Below, one piece after another: positions 1 to 7,245 of a DNA stretch of 64,000 nt. The stretch spans positions 1 to 64,000 of the forward strand of contig CASFFN010000002.1 of assembly GCA_949293985.1 (NCBI GenBank), read 5' to 3'. The DNA comes from an uncultured Eubacteriales bacterium. GTDB taxonomy: Bacteria > Bacillota > Clostridia > Oscillospirales > Oscillospiraceae. The notes under the pieces are model-generated. The model was not told the DNA's origin. It saw only the letters and a list, made by a program, of their open reading frames with translations, and ran no database searches. The number at the start of each line of letters is the position of its first letter. Within the stretch, counting starts at the first letter, position 1. The translations under genes and the position numbers were made by a program.

Positions 1-40
1 TTTTGCCTGGTTGTCAAGTCTTTTTTGGGATATTTACAAA

Positions 41-80
41 AAAGATAGACCCCGCATTCCTGCGAAGTCTATCTTTTCTT
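41..80. terminator. Intrinsic terminator hairpin
   Basis: A perfect 10-bp stem pairs AAAGATAGAC (41-50) with GTCTATCTTT (67-76). A nested CGCA/TGCG pair lies inside, and T- or A-rich sequence flanks both sides. It can terminate transcription in either direction, so it probably ends a gene lying left of the window and insulates the cas locus. Confidence 0.65.
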
Positions 81-173
81 AACTTAATGACATTGCCCTC
101 CATTCTGACTGGGGAAAAGGAGAATTTATCTAAATAGCACCCGATTTATTGGACTGTTTCTTTGATAGAGTGA

Positions 174-259
174 GGACGGTGGGAAAAGAAAATACTCTGC
201 CCCACCGTCCTTGCTACTATTCTACAAATTATTTCAATCCACAGGGCGAAGCCCCGACA
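174..259 (-). ncRNA. CreR-like single-repeat guide RNA, predicted repressor of the cas promoter
   Basis: Read on the minus strand, 258-231 is a diverged CRISPR repeat. It begins GTCG like the array repeat, has a GGGC-TTC-GCCC stem in place of the array stem, and ends in the same GTGGATTGAAAT, so the full 11-nt crRNA handle is kept. The guide starts at 230 as AATTTGTAGAATAGTA. It matches minus-strand 338-323 beside the cas promoter at positions 1-5, 7-11 and 13-16, with mismatches at 6 and 12. The target is preceded by TTC, the known type I-C PAM. A 10-bp hairpin (201-210 with 174-183) follows and may form the RNA 3' end. A divergent promoter ends 7 nt before the repeat. Known CreR RNAs of other type I and V systems direct Cascade to repress their own cas promoter by partial complementarity. 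That role is inferred here. A decayed relic repeat is the main alternative. Confidence 0.75.
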
Positions 260-265
260 ACAGAA

Positions 266-294
266 AGTATGTCATATAAAGGCTAAAAAGTCAA
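266..294 (-). promoter_or_regulatory. Promoter of the CreR-like RNA
   Basis: On the minus strand, -35 TTGACT (294-289), a 17-nt spacer and -10 CATACT (271-266). Initiation about 7 nt downstream would fall at roughly 259, at the first base of the repeat-like element. It is divergent from the cas promoter. Confidence 0.6.
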
Positions 295-322
295 TCAAAA
301 ATAAATACTGTTTGGCTTTAAT

Positions 323-341
323 TACTTTTCTATAAATTGAA
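323..341 (-). promoter_or_regulatory. Partial protospacer with TTC PAM next to the cas -35 box
   Basis: On the minus strand, TTC (341-339) is followed by AATTTATAGAAAAGTA (338-323). This equals the guide encoded at 230-215 except at positions 6 and 12. In type I Cascade every sixth guide base is flipped out and does not pair, so these mismatches should be tolerated. Complementarity stops at position 17, too short for a full R-loop, which would favour binding without cleavage. Bound Cascade would abut the cas -35 at 343 and could also cover the RNA's own promoter. Confidence 0.7.
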
Positions 342-342
342 G

Positions 343-371
343 TTGACAAATATAAATGATCGTGTTATAGT
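343..371 (+). promoter_or_regulatory. Promoter of the cas operon
   Basis: -35 TTGACA (343-348), a 17-nt spacer and -10 TATAGT (366-371), a near-consensus sigma-A promoter. The transcript would have a leader of about 70 nt before cas5c. The region is markedly AT-rich compared with the genes around it. Confidence 0.8.
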
Positions 372-447
372 ATTGCTATCAAAAGGCGGTACAGGAAGAT
401 ACCTGAGTATCTGACAGCCGCTGAAACATAAGGAAAGGAGAATGCCA

Positions 448-1107
448 ATGTCAGTAAAGATTGAGGTTTGGGGCGACTATGGCTGCTTTGCAAGACCGGA
501 GATGAAGACGGAAAGAGTCAGTTATGATGTTATGACACCCTCTGCTGCCAGGGGGCTTTTGGACAGCATATACTTTCACCCAGGTCTGCGCTGGAAAGTG
601 AGCAGAATCCATGTATGCGCCCCCATCCGCTTCACCAACATTCGCCGCAACGAGGTGAAGGACACCATCAGCGCCAGAAGGGTGAAGACGGTAATGGAAA
701 AAGGGGGCGAGCTGTATCTGGCAGCCCCGGAGAGCATCCAACAGCGGGCAGCCATGGTGCTGCGGGATGTGCGTTATGTCATTGAGGCCCATTTTGAAAT
801 GACAGACAAGGCAAATCCCTCGGACAATCCTGGAAAATTTCAGGATATCATGCGCCGCAGGGTGGAAAAGGGACAGTTCTACCACCAGCCATATTTTGGC
901 AACCGGGAATTTCCGGCGTTTTTCCGCCCCTGCGACCGGATTCCTCCCTGCCCGGAGGAGCTGAAGGGGGAGCGGGATTTGGGCTGGATGCTGCTGGATT
1001 TGGATTATTCCAATCCGGAGAACATCATCCCCCATTTTTTCCGGGCAGTCCTGCGGGACGGTGTTTTGGAAGTGCCGCCCATGGATAGTCAGGAGGTGCG
1101 GAGATGA
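448..1107 (+). CDS. cas5c: CRISPR-associated protein Cas5c (Cas5d), type I-C
   Basis: Cas5c of type I-C replaces Cas6. It cleaves pre-crRNA at the base of the repeat stem, leaving an 11-nt 5' handle, and stays in Cascade. The 219-residue protein begins MSVKIEVWGDYGCFARPEMK and carries the conserved MTPSAARGLLDSIYF segment near residue 30, followed by PIRFTNIRRNEV. I chose the second of two in-frame ATGs (448, not 442) because the GGAG at 437-440 then sits 7 nt upstream instead of 1. It overlaps cas8c by ATGA. It is the first gene of the operon, which is odd because cas3 usually precedes it in type I-C loci. Confidence 0.93.
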   Translation: MSVKIEVWGDYGCFARPEMKTERVSYDVMTPSAARGLLDSIYFHPGLRWKVSRIHVCAPIRFTNIRRNEVKDTISARRVKTVMEKGGELYLAAPESIQQRAAMVLRDVRYVIEAHFEMTDKANPSDNPGKFQDIMRRRVEKGQFYHQPYFGNREFPAFFRPCDRIPPCPEELKGERDLGWMLLDLDYSNPENIIPHFFRAVLRDGVLEVPPMDSQEVRR

Positions 1108-2825
1108 TTTTGCAAGCATTGACCGGGTTGTTTGAAGCGTTGACCCGGAAGGGCGTGCTGTCTAAACCGGGATGGAGTTCTGTGAAAATCAGCTATGCCC
1201 TCTGCCTGGATGGGGACGGTAGGTTGGAAAGCCTGGTTCCTCGGATGCAAGAGGAAACGGTGGGCAAGAAAACGGTGCTGCGCCCACGGACTATGGAGCT
1301 TCCCGCACCGGTAACCCGTACTGTGGGAGTGCTGCCCAATTTCCTGTGGGACAATTCCAGCTATCTGCTGGGAGTAGACGGTAAGGGCAAGCCGGAGCGG
1401 AGCAAAAACTGCTTTCAGGCCTGTGCCCGGCTGCACCATCAGCTTCTGGATGAAATCGACACCCCCACAGCCAGAGGAATTTTGCGCTTTCTGGATACCT
1501 GGGAGCCGGAAAAGGCCCGGGAGAACCCGGCACTACAGGAAAGCTGGGAGGACCTGATGAAAGGCGGCAATCTGGTATTCCGGGTGGCGGGCATCTACCC
1601 CTGGGAGGACTCGGAAATCTGTGCAGCTTGGGATCGGTATTATGCTGCTGAGGAGGGTGAGACCGTTCAGTGCATGGTGACCGGGGAACAGGTGGTGCCG
1701 GAGGCGGTGCACCCTGCCATCAAGGGAGTTGCCGGTGCCCAGTCCAGCGGCGCCGCTCTGGTTTCCTTTAATGCCCCGGCCTTTTGCTCCTATGGGAAGG
1801 AGCAGAGCCTCAATGCCCCCATGGGAAAGTATGCGGCCTTTGCCTATACGGCGGCGCTGAACTACCTGCTGTCGGACCGGGAAAATGTCCAGCGCATAGG
1901 AGATACCACGGTGGTCTGTTGGGCGGAGGAGGCGGAGCCCCAATACAATCTGCTGGCAAACTTTGCCATATTCGGTATGGATACGGAAGCGCCAATCACC
2001 CGGGAGGAGTTGGTGGCAGCGGTGGGCAGACTGGCCCAGGGCCTGCCCTGTCCGGAACTGGGGGTGGAGGCCCGGCAGAATTTCTACATTCTGGGACTTG
2101 CGCCTAACTCTGCCCGGCTGTCTGTGCGGTTTTTCTACCGCAGCACCTTTGGGGAGCTGATGGCCCATGTCCGGGCCCACCACGAAAGAATGGAAATTGC
2201 GGGCAGCCGGGAGCCGATGATGCCCCTGTGGAAGCTGCTGCGGGAAACGGTGAACCTGAATTCCAAGGATAAATCCCCCAGTCCGGTGATGGCGGGGGCA
2301 GTAGCCCGGGCGATTTTTGCAGGAACAGCCTACCCTGCTTCCTTGCTGGAGGCGACCATGCTTCGCATCCGCAGTGAGCGGAACATCACCCCTGGCCGGG
2401 CAGCCATTCTGAAAGCCTACTATCTGAAAAATACCCATCCCCAATGTCCAAAGGAGGTTTTAACCGTGAGCTTGAACGAAAACAGCACCAATATTCCATA
2501 CACCCTGGGCAGGTTGTTCGCCATCTATGAGTGGGTGCAGGAAACAGCAAACCCCAAAATCAATACCACCATCAAAGACAAGTATTTCAGTTCCGCTGCT
2601 GCCACCCCGGCTACCATTTTCCCGGTGCTGGACAACCTGGCCCAGAAGCACCTGCGGAAGCTGAAACCCGGTCAGCAGGTGGATTTTGACAAGAAGATTG
2701 GGCAAATAAAAAATATACTGGGAGAAACCTATCCCGTCCGGCAGACCCTTCCGGAGCAGGGCTCTTTCAACCTGGGATATTACCATCAGAAACAAAACCG
2801 CTACACCAAGAAGGAGGAAAAGTAA
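1104..2825 (+). CDS. cas8c: CRISPR-associated protein Cas8c (Csd1), type I-C large subunit
   Basis: Large subunit of type I-C Cascade, which recognises the PAM and starts target unwinding. It has 573 residues, normal for Csd1. Its Csd1 character shows in the N-terminal MILQALTGLFEAL, the early GVLPNFLWDNSSYLLG segment (near residue 75), SFNAPAFCSYGKEQ (near 220) and the helical C-terminus. The ATG overlaps the cas5c stop as ATGA, indicating translational coupling. The C-terminal 119 codons are probably also translated separately as Cas11c from an internal ribosome binding site (see 2466-2825). Cas7c follows with almost no gap. Confidence 0.93.
   Translation: MILQALTGLFEALTRKGVLSKPGWSSVKISYALCLDGDGRLESLVPRMQEETVGKKTVLRPRTMELPAPVTRTVGVLPNFLWDNSSYLLGVDGKGKPERSKNCFQACARLHHQLLDEIDTPTARGILRFLDTWEPEKARENPALQESWEDLMKGGNLVFRVAGIYPWEDSEICAAWDRYYAAEEGETVQCMVTGEQVVPEAVHPAIKGVAGAQSSGAALVSFNAPAFCSYGKEQSLNAPMGKYAAFAYTAALNYLLSDRENVQRIGDTTVVCWAEEAEPQYNLLANFAIFGMDTEAPITREELVAAVGRLAQGLPCPELGVEARQNFYILGLAPNSARLSVRFFYRSTFGELMAHVRAHHERMEIAGSREPMMPLWKLLRETVNLNSKDKSPSPVMAGAVARAIFAGTAYPASLLEATMLRIRSERNITPGRAAILKAYYLKNTHPQCPKEVLTVSLNENSTNIPYTLGRLFAIYEWVQETANPKINTTIKDKYFSSAAATPATIFPVLDNLAQKHLRKLKPGQQVDFDKKIGQIKNILGETYPVRQTLPEQGSFNLGYYHQKQNRYTKKEEK
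2466..2825 (+). CDS. cas11c: Cas11c small subunit, internal translation product of cas8c
   Basis: Inside cas8c a strong Shine-Dalgarno, AAAGGAGG (2450-2457), stands 8 nt before an in-frame GTG at 2466 (Cas8c codon 455). This gives a 119-residue, mostly helical product starting (V/M)SLNENSTNIPYTLGRLF and ending at the cas8c stop. In the type I-C system of Desulfovibrio vulgaris the small subunit Cas11c is known to be made from an internal start in cas8c. The position and length here match that arrangement. An SD this strong inside a gene is unlikely without a purpose, but the product is predicted rather than demonstrated. Confidence 0.75.
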   Translation: MSLNENSTNIPYTLGRLFAIYEWVQETANPKINTTIKDKYFSSAAATPATIFPVLDNLAQKHLRKLKPGQQVDFDKKIGQIKNILGETYPVRQTLPEQGSFNLGYYHQKQNRYTKKEEK

Positions 2826-2826
2826 A

Positions 2827-3720
2827 ATGGCAGCCATTGAAAATCGTTATGAATTTGTTGTTTTCTTTGATGTGGAGAACGGAAACCCCAACGGCGACCC
2901 GGATGCGGGGAATATGCCCCGCATCGACCCGGAAACCGGCTACGGTCTGGTGACGGATGTGTGCCTGAAGCGGAAAATCCGCAACTATGTGGAGGCAGTG
3001 AAGGAGGGGGAGCCGGGCTATCGTATCTATGTGAAGGATGGGGTGCCCCTGAACCGAAGCGATGCAGAGGCCTGTAACCATTTTGGAGTTCCTACTGATA
3101 AGGAAAAGTTGAAGGCGGCAAAGAAGAAGGATGACAAGCTGGACGAGAAAATCCGGGATTTTATGTGTGAGCAATTCTACGATATCCGAACCTTCGGCGC
3201 CGTAATGACTACCTTTGTGAAGGGAGCGCTCAACTACGGACAGGTACGGGGACCGGTGCAGCTGGGCTTTGCCCGGAGCGTGGACCCCATCATGCCCCAG
3301 GAGGTGACCATCACCCGGGTGGCTATTACTACGGAGGAGGATGCGGAAAACAAGGAAACGGAAATGGGCAGAAAGTACATTGTGCCCTATGGCCTGTATC
3401 GGGCGGAAGGGTATGTATCCGCAAACCTGGCGAAGAAAACCACCGGCTTCACCCAGGAGGATCTGGAGCTTTTGTGGCAGGCAATCCTTAATATGTTTGA
3501 ACTGGACCGGTCCGCGGCCCGGGGAAAGATGGCGGTCCGGGAGCTGATTGTGTTCCGGCATGATTCCTCCCTGGGCAATGCGCCTGCCTACAAGCTGTTT
3601 GATTTGGTAAAGGCAGAGAAAGCGCCCCAGGTCACCACCCCCAGAGCCTACTCCGACTATACGGTTACGGTAGACGAAGCCCACCTGCCGGAGGGCGTGA
3701 CCTGTACCCGGATGGGGTGA
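2827..3720 (+). CDS. cas7c: CRISPR-associated protein Cas7c (Csd2), type I-C backbone
   Basis: Forms the helical backbone of Cascade that holds the crRNA guide. The 297-residue protein has the diagnostic N-terminus of Csd2/Csh2 proteins, FDVENGNPNGDPDAGNMPR (residues 13-31), followed by GYGLVTDVCLKRKIRNYV. Further in it has DIRTFGAVMT and GQVRGPVQLGFARS, both typical of the family. The start is preceded by AAGGAGG (2811-2817) at good spacing, two bases after the cas8c stop, as expected for a highly translated backbone subunit. It overlaps cas4 through TGATG. Confidence 0.94.
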   Translation: MAAIENRYEFVVFFDVENGNPNGDPDAGNMPRIDPETGYGLVTDVCLKRKIRNYVEAVKEGEPGYRIYVKDGVPLNRSDAEACNHFGVPTDKEKLKAAKKKDDKLDEKIRDFMCEQFYDIRTFGAVMTTFVKGALNYGQVRGPVQLGFARSVDPIMPQEVTITRVAITTEEDAENKETEMGRKYIVPYGLYRAEGYVSANLAKKTTGFTQEDLELLWQAILNMFELDRSAARGKMAVRELIVFRHDSSLGNAPAYKLFDLVKAEKAPQVTTPRAYSDYTVTVDEAHLPEGVTCTRMG

Positions 3721-4379
3721 TGTACCGGGAGGAGGACTTCCTCCAGCTTTCCGGATTGCAGCATTTTGCCTTTTGCAGGAGACAGTGGGCGCTGATTCAT
3801 ATCGAAAAGCAGTGGTCGGAAAATTACCGCACCATGGACGGCCAGATTTTCCATGAAAGAGCCCACAATCGGGAGCTGGAGGAAAGCAGGGGAAATCTGC
3901 TGATTTTCCGTGGCGTCAGTGTATTTTCTGCCGAGCTGGGGATTTCCGGGCAGTGTGATGTGGTGGAATACCGGCGTTGCGCCACCGGTATTCCCCTGGA
4001 CGGCCGGGAAGGGCTGTGGCAGCCCTTCCCGGTGGAGTACAAGCGGGGAGAACCCAAGGAAAACGCGGCGGATGCCCTGCAGTTGTGTGCCCAGGCCATG
4101 TGCCTGGAAGCCATGCTGTGCTGCCCGGTTCCGGAAGGCGCATTGTTCTACGGAGAGACCAGGCGCAGGGTGCGTGTGGTGTTCACGGAGGAGCTGCGCT
4201 GCCGGGTGAAAGAAATGCTTGCCCAGATGCATGAATGGTACAGCCGGGGGCACACGCCCAAGGTGAAGCCCACAAAATCCTGCAATGCCTGTTCGCTGAA
4301 GGATTTGTGCTTGCCCAAGCTGATGAAGCAGCGGCCGGTGACCGCTTATCTGAAAGCCGCCATGGAGGAAGACCTATGA
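3720..4379 (+). CDS. cas4: CRISPR-associated exonuclease Cas4
   Basis: RecB-family nuclease with an iron-sulphur cluster that helps trim prespacers and choose their PAM during adaptation. The 219-residue protein has FCRRQWALIHIE near residue 20, which supplies the first cluster cysteine. It has GQCDVVEY and the nuclease core FPVEYKRG (near residues 80-108), and a C-terminal CNACSLKDLC triplet of cluster cysteines (near 181-190). The ATG overlaps the cas7c stop as TGATG; a GTG one codon upstream is possible. It overlaps cas1 by ATGA. The adaptation module is therefore translationally coupled to the effector module. Confidence 0.92.
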   Translation: MYREEDFLQLSGLQHFAFCRRQWALIHIEKQWSENYRTMDGQIFHERAHNRELEESRGNLLIFRGVSVFSAELGISGQCDVVEYRRCATGIPLDGREGLWQPFPVEYKRGEPKENAADALQLCAQAMCLEAMLCCPVPEGALFYGETRRRVRVVFTEELRCRVKEMLAQMHEWYSRGHTPKVKPTKSCNACSLKDLCLPKLMKQRPVTAYLKAAMEEDL

Positions 4380-5407
4380 AACAGCTGCTCAATACCTTGT
4401 TTGTAACCTCGGAGGATGTGTACCTCTCCCTGGAGGGGGAAAATGTGCTGGCGAACAAAGATGGTCAGGTGGTGGCCCGGTATCCGCTGCACACCCTGCA
4501 AACCATTGTGAGCTTTTCCTATTCCGGAGCTTCTCCGGCGCTGATGGGGGCCTGTGCCGGACGGGGAATCGGTCTGGCTCTCTGCACCCCCAGAGGCAGG
4601 TTTCTTGCCCGGGTCTGCGGAGAAAACAGCGGTAATGTGCTGTTGCGCAGAACCCAGTACCGGATGGCGGACGACCCGGCTGCGGGCTTGGCAATCGCCA
4701 GGCATATGATTTTCGGAAAAATCCGCAACAGCGCCGCTGTGATACAGCGGACACTCCGGGATCATGGCCCCAGGGTCACAGGCTGCGGCCTGGAGGATAC
4801 GGTTGGCCAGTTGAAGGCCCTGTTGCCCCAGGTTCTGGAAGCGGCGGACGAAAAAACGCTGCGAGGGCTGGAGGGAGTGGGAGCTTCTGCCTACTTTCAG
4901 GTATTTGACAACCTTCTGCTGAACCGAAAGGAGGAATTTTTCTTCCACGGAAGAAACCGCCGTCCCCCTCTGGACCGGGTAAATGCCATGCTGTCCTTTG
5001 CATACAGCTTGCTTGCCCATGATTGCGGCAGCGCTTTGGAAAGCGTGGGACTGGATTCCTATGTGGGCTTTCTCCATGCGGACCGTCCGGGACGGGCTTC
5101 CCTGGCGCTGGATTTGATGGAGGAGCTGCGGCCCTGCATGGCGGATCGCTTTGTGCTGACGCTTGTGAATAACCGCATGGTGAAGCCGGAGGATTTTCAG
5201 CGGGAGGACAGCGGAGCGGTGCTGCTGACGGACAGCGGCCGGAAGCTGTTTCTGAAAGCCTGGCAGGAGAGAAAGCGGGATACCTTGACCCACCCCTATT
5301 TGGGAGAGAAAATCCAGTGGGGAATGGTTCCGTATATGCAGGCCCTGCTGCTGGCCCGGTATCTCCGGGGTGACACGGATGCCTATCCGCCGTTTGTATG
5401 GAAGTGA
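4376..5407 (+). CDS. cas1: CRISPR-associated integrase Cas1
   Basis: Metal-dependent integrase that, with Cas2, inserts new spacers at the leader end of the array. The 343-residue protein starts [18 protein letters not shown], as type I-C Cas1 proteins do. The beta-rich N-terminal domain runs to about residue 85. The catalytic helical domain includes [15 protein letters not shown] and [19 protein letters not shown], which holds the active-site histidine and acidic residues. I used the ATG overlapping the cas4 stop (ATGA) rather than the upstream open extension, which is not conserved-looking. Cas2 begins 4 nt after the stop. Confidence 0.94.
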   Translation: MKQLLNTLFVTSEDVYLSLEGENVLANKDGQVVARYPLHTLQTIVSFSYSGASPALMGACAGRGIGLALCTPRGRFLARVCGENSGNVLLRRTQYRMADDPAAGLAIARHMIFGKIRNSAAVIQRTLRDHGPRVTGCGLEDTVGQLKALLPQVLEAADEKTLRGLEGVGASAYFQVFDNLLLNRKEEFFFHGRNRRPPLDRVNAMLSFAYSLLAHDCGSALESVGLDSYVGFLHADRPGRASLALDLMEELRPCMADRFVLTLVNNRMVKPEDFQREDSGAVLLTDSGRKLFLKAWQERKRDTLTHPYLGEKIQWGMVPYMQALLLARYLRGDTDAYPPFVWK

Positions 5408-5411
5408 TAAG

Positions 5412-5702
5412 ATGTTGGTACTGATTACATATGATGTGAATACGGAGGACGGCGCCGGGAAAAAGCGGCTGCGCCAGATTGCGAAAAAGTGCGTGGATTA
5501 CGGACAACGGGTACAGAACTCCGTGTTTGAATGCAGTCTGGATGCGGCCCAATGCCGGCGTTTGCAGGCTCAGCTGCTAAAAATTATGGATGGGGAAAAA
5601 GACAGCCTGCGCTTTTACTACCTGGGAAACAACTATGAAAAGAAAGTGGAACACTTTGGCGCTAAGAGCGCCCATTTGCCGAATGACACGCTGATGGTTT
5701 GA
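5412..5702 (+). CDS. cas2: CRISPR-associated protein Cas2
   Basis: Small dimeric scaffold of the Cas1-Cas2 integrase. The 96-residue protein begins [20 protein letters not shown], with the characteristic ferredoxin-fold beta1 and YDV. It continues with [14 protein letters not shown] and SLRFYYLGN, both conserved in the family. It is the last gene of the cas operon, 4 nt after cas1, and the array leader begins at its stop codon. Confidence 0.94.
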   Translation: MLVLITYDVNTEDGAGKKRLRQIAKKCVDYGQRVQNSVFECSLDAAQCRRLQAQLLKIMDGEKDSLRFYYLGNNYEKKVEHFGAKSAHLPNDTLMV

Positions 5703-5872
5703 TTGCGAAGCCCGGGCAAACAGAAAATCCCCGGCAGGTTCGCACCGCTTTTTGATGGGAAACACCCCGCACAAAAGCAGCTGCCGGAGATGAAAAGGAG
5801 GAGATTTGTAGAAAAATTCTATTTTGCAAAGAATATCGCCAGTCCCGGCAGTGTTCTTTGTCTATTTTTGCA
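5703..5872 (+). promoter_or_regulatory. CRISPR leader
   Basis: A 170-nt non-coding stretch between the cas2 stop and the first repeat, becoming AT-rich towards the array. Its position on the cas side, opposite the degenerate terminal repeat, marks it as the leader that carries the array promoter and the site of new spacer insertion. I could not pick a convincing promoter by eye. An AAAAGGAGGAG at about 5794 looks like an SD but no plausible gene follows. Confidence 0.6.
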
Positions 5873-7115
5873 GTCGCTCCCCACAAGGGGAGCGTGGATT
5901 GAAATGGTGACAATTGGGAAGCGTTGAGAAACATTCTGGGTCGCTCCCCACAAGGGGAGCGTGGATTGAAATAACCAATCCCCGCGACAGCCTCCCCAAC
6001 GTCTAGTCGCTCCCCACAAGGGGAGCGTGGATTGAAATCTGGAGAAGAAGGTCATAAACGATGAACGCATAGAGTCGCTCCCCACAAGGGGAGCGTGGAT
6101 TGAAATACCTGCCCGTCCGGCTCCACCACATCTCCGATTCGTCGCTCCCCACAAGGGGAGCGTGGATTGAAATGATAAGGGTTTCAAAATTGATAACCCA
6201 CAGATCGTCGCTCCCCACAAGGGGAGCGTGGATTGAAATTCATCGCTGTCAATGAAGAACGCACCACGCATAGAGTCGCTCCCCACAAGGGGAGCGTGGA
6301 TTGAAATTGCGCTATCCATATGATGAACGCCCTGTCCACCGGGTCGCTCCCCACAAGGGGAGCGTGGATTGAAATTGCTATCTTGAAATATGGTTGGGAT
6401 TCTTTTTCAGTCGCTCCCCACAAGGGGAGCGTGGATTGAAATACAGGCAAAACTCCGGCGTTTACACGGGGCCGTGTCGCTCCCCACAAGGGGAGCGTGG
6501 ATTGAAATTCCAAACTGTACTGACCGTTTGCATTGTAGCTGGTCGCTCCCCACAAGGGGAGCGTGGATTGAAATGGCTTGCGGTGATTGAAACAAAGCTG
6601 GGTCAAATGTCGCTCCCCACAAGGGGAGCGTGGATTGAAATACTGGCGTCCTTTAATCAGAAAGCCCAAGACGCAGTCGCTCCCCACAAGGGGAGCGTGG
6701 ATTGAAATATAATAATACCTCCAAAAGTTAAAAATGTTTGAGTCGCTCCCCACAAGGGGAGCGTGGATTGAAATTGAATGCAGACATATAAAAACCAATT
6801 AAGGAGGAGTCGCTCCCCACAAGGGGAGCGTGGATTGAAATTAACTTTTTGGCTGCATAAACCCCATATTTACCCGTCGCTCCCCACAAGGGGAGCGTGG
6901 ATTGAAATTGTAAAGCTGGTCTAAAGACATGGTCCGAATCTGGTCGGGGTTGCTCCCCACAAGGGGAGCGTGGATTGAAATCAGTTCATTTCCTCGTCCC
7001 CCTGCCACAAAACTTGTCGCTCCCCACAAGGGGAGCGTGGATTGAAATCGGCCATACAATGGGCTTTCTATCGCAGCGGGCTGTCGCTCCCCGCAAGGGG
7101 AGTGGGGGTAGGATT
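5873..7115 (+). CRISPR. Type I-C CRISPR array, 19 repeats and 18 spacers
   Basis: The repeat is 33 nt: it starts GTCGCTCCCC, has an ACAA loop and GGGGAG arm, and ends CGTGGATTGAAAT, as type I-C repeats do. Repeats begin at 5873, 5940, 6006, 6074, 6141, 6207, 6275, 6343, 6410, 6476, 6542, 6609, 6676, 6742, 6809, 6876, 6949, 7016 and 7083. The first sixteen and the eighteenth look identical. The seventeenth has GTTG for GTCG. The last (7083) keeps the hairpin but loses the 3' end, marking the leader-distal end. Spacers are 33-35 nt except the sixteenth (6909-6948), which is 40 nt. Spacer targets cannot be named without a search. Confidence 0.98.
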
Positions 7116-7184
7116 TGGGGACAGCTTTTGCTGCCTGAAAACTGCCTGTGGGCGGTATGGCGGTTATTTTTTGGAAAACAACGG

Positions 7185-7212
7185 TTGAAAACGCCGGTAT
7201 CTGTGATATGGT
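7185..7212 (+). promoter_or_regulatory. Possible promoter of the MFS transporter gene
   Basis: -35 TTGAAA (7185-7190), a 16-nt spacer and -10 TATGGT (7207-7212), 33 nt before the MFS start. The -10 is a weak match. The 130 nt between the array and the gene hold nothing else I can name. Confidence 0.4.
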
Positions 7213-7245
7213 GTGCCTGATTATGTACCGGGTGGGAAGGTGCCT

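Noticed and set aside
174-210. Hairpin at 174-210 as an ordinary terminator for a gene left of the window
   Set aside because: No T run follows on the plus strand and a better terminator already lies at 41-80. It fits better as the 3' hairpin of the minus-strand guide RNA, although that too lacks a clear T run.
5790-5930. Small ORF after the AGGAGG in the CRISPR leader
   Set aside because: It runs straight into the first repeat and encodes no recognisable protein; the region is best explained as leader.
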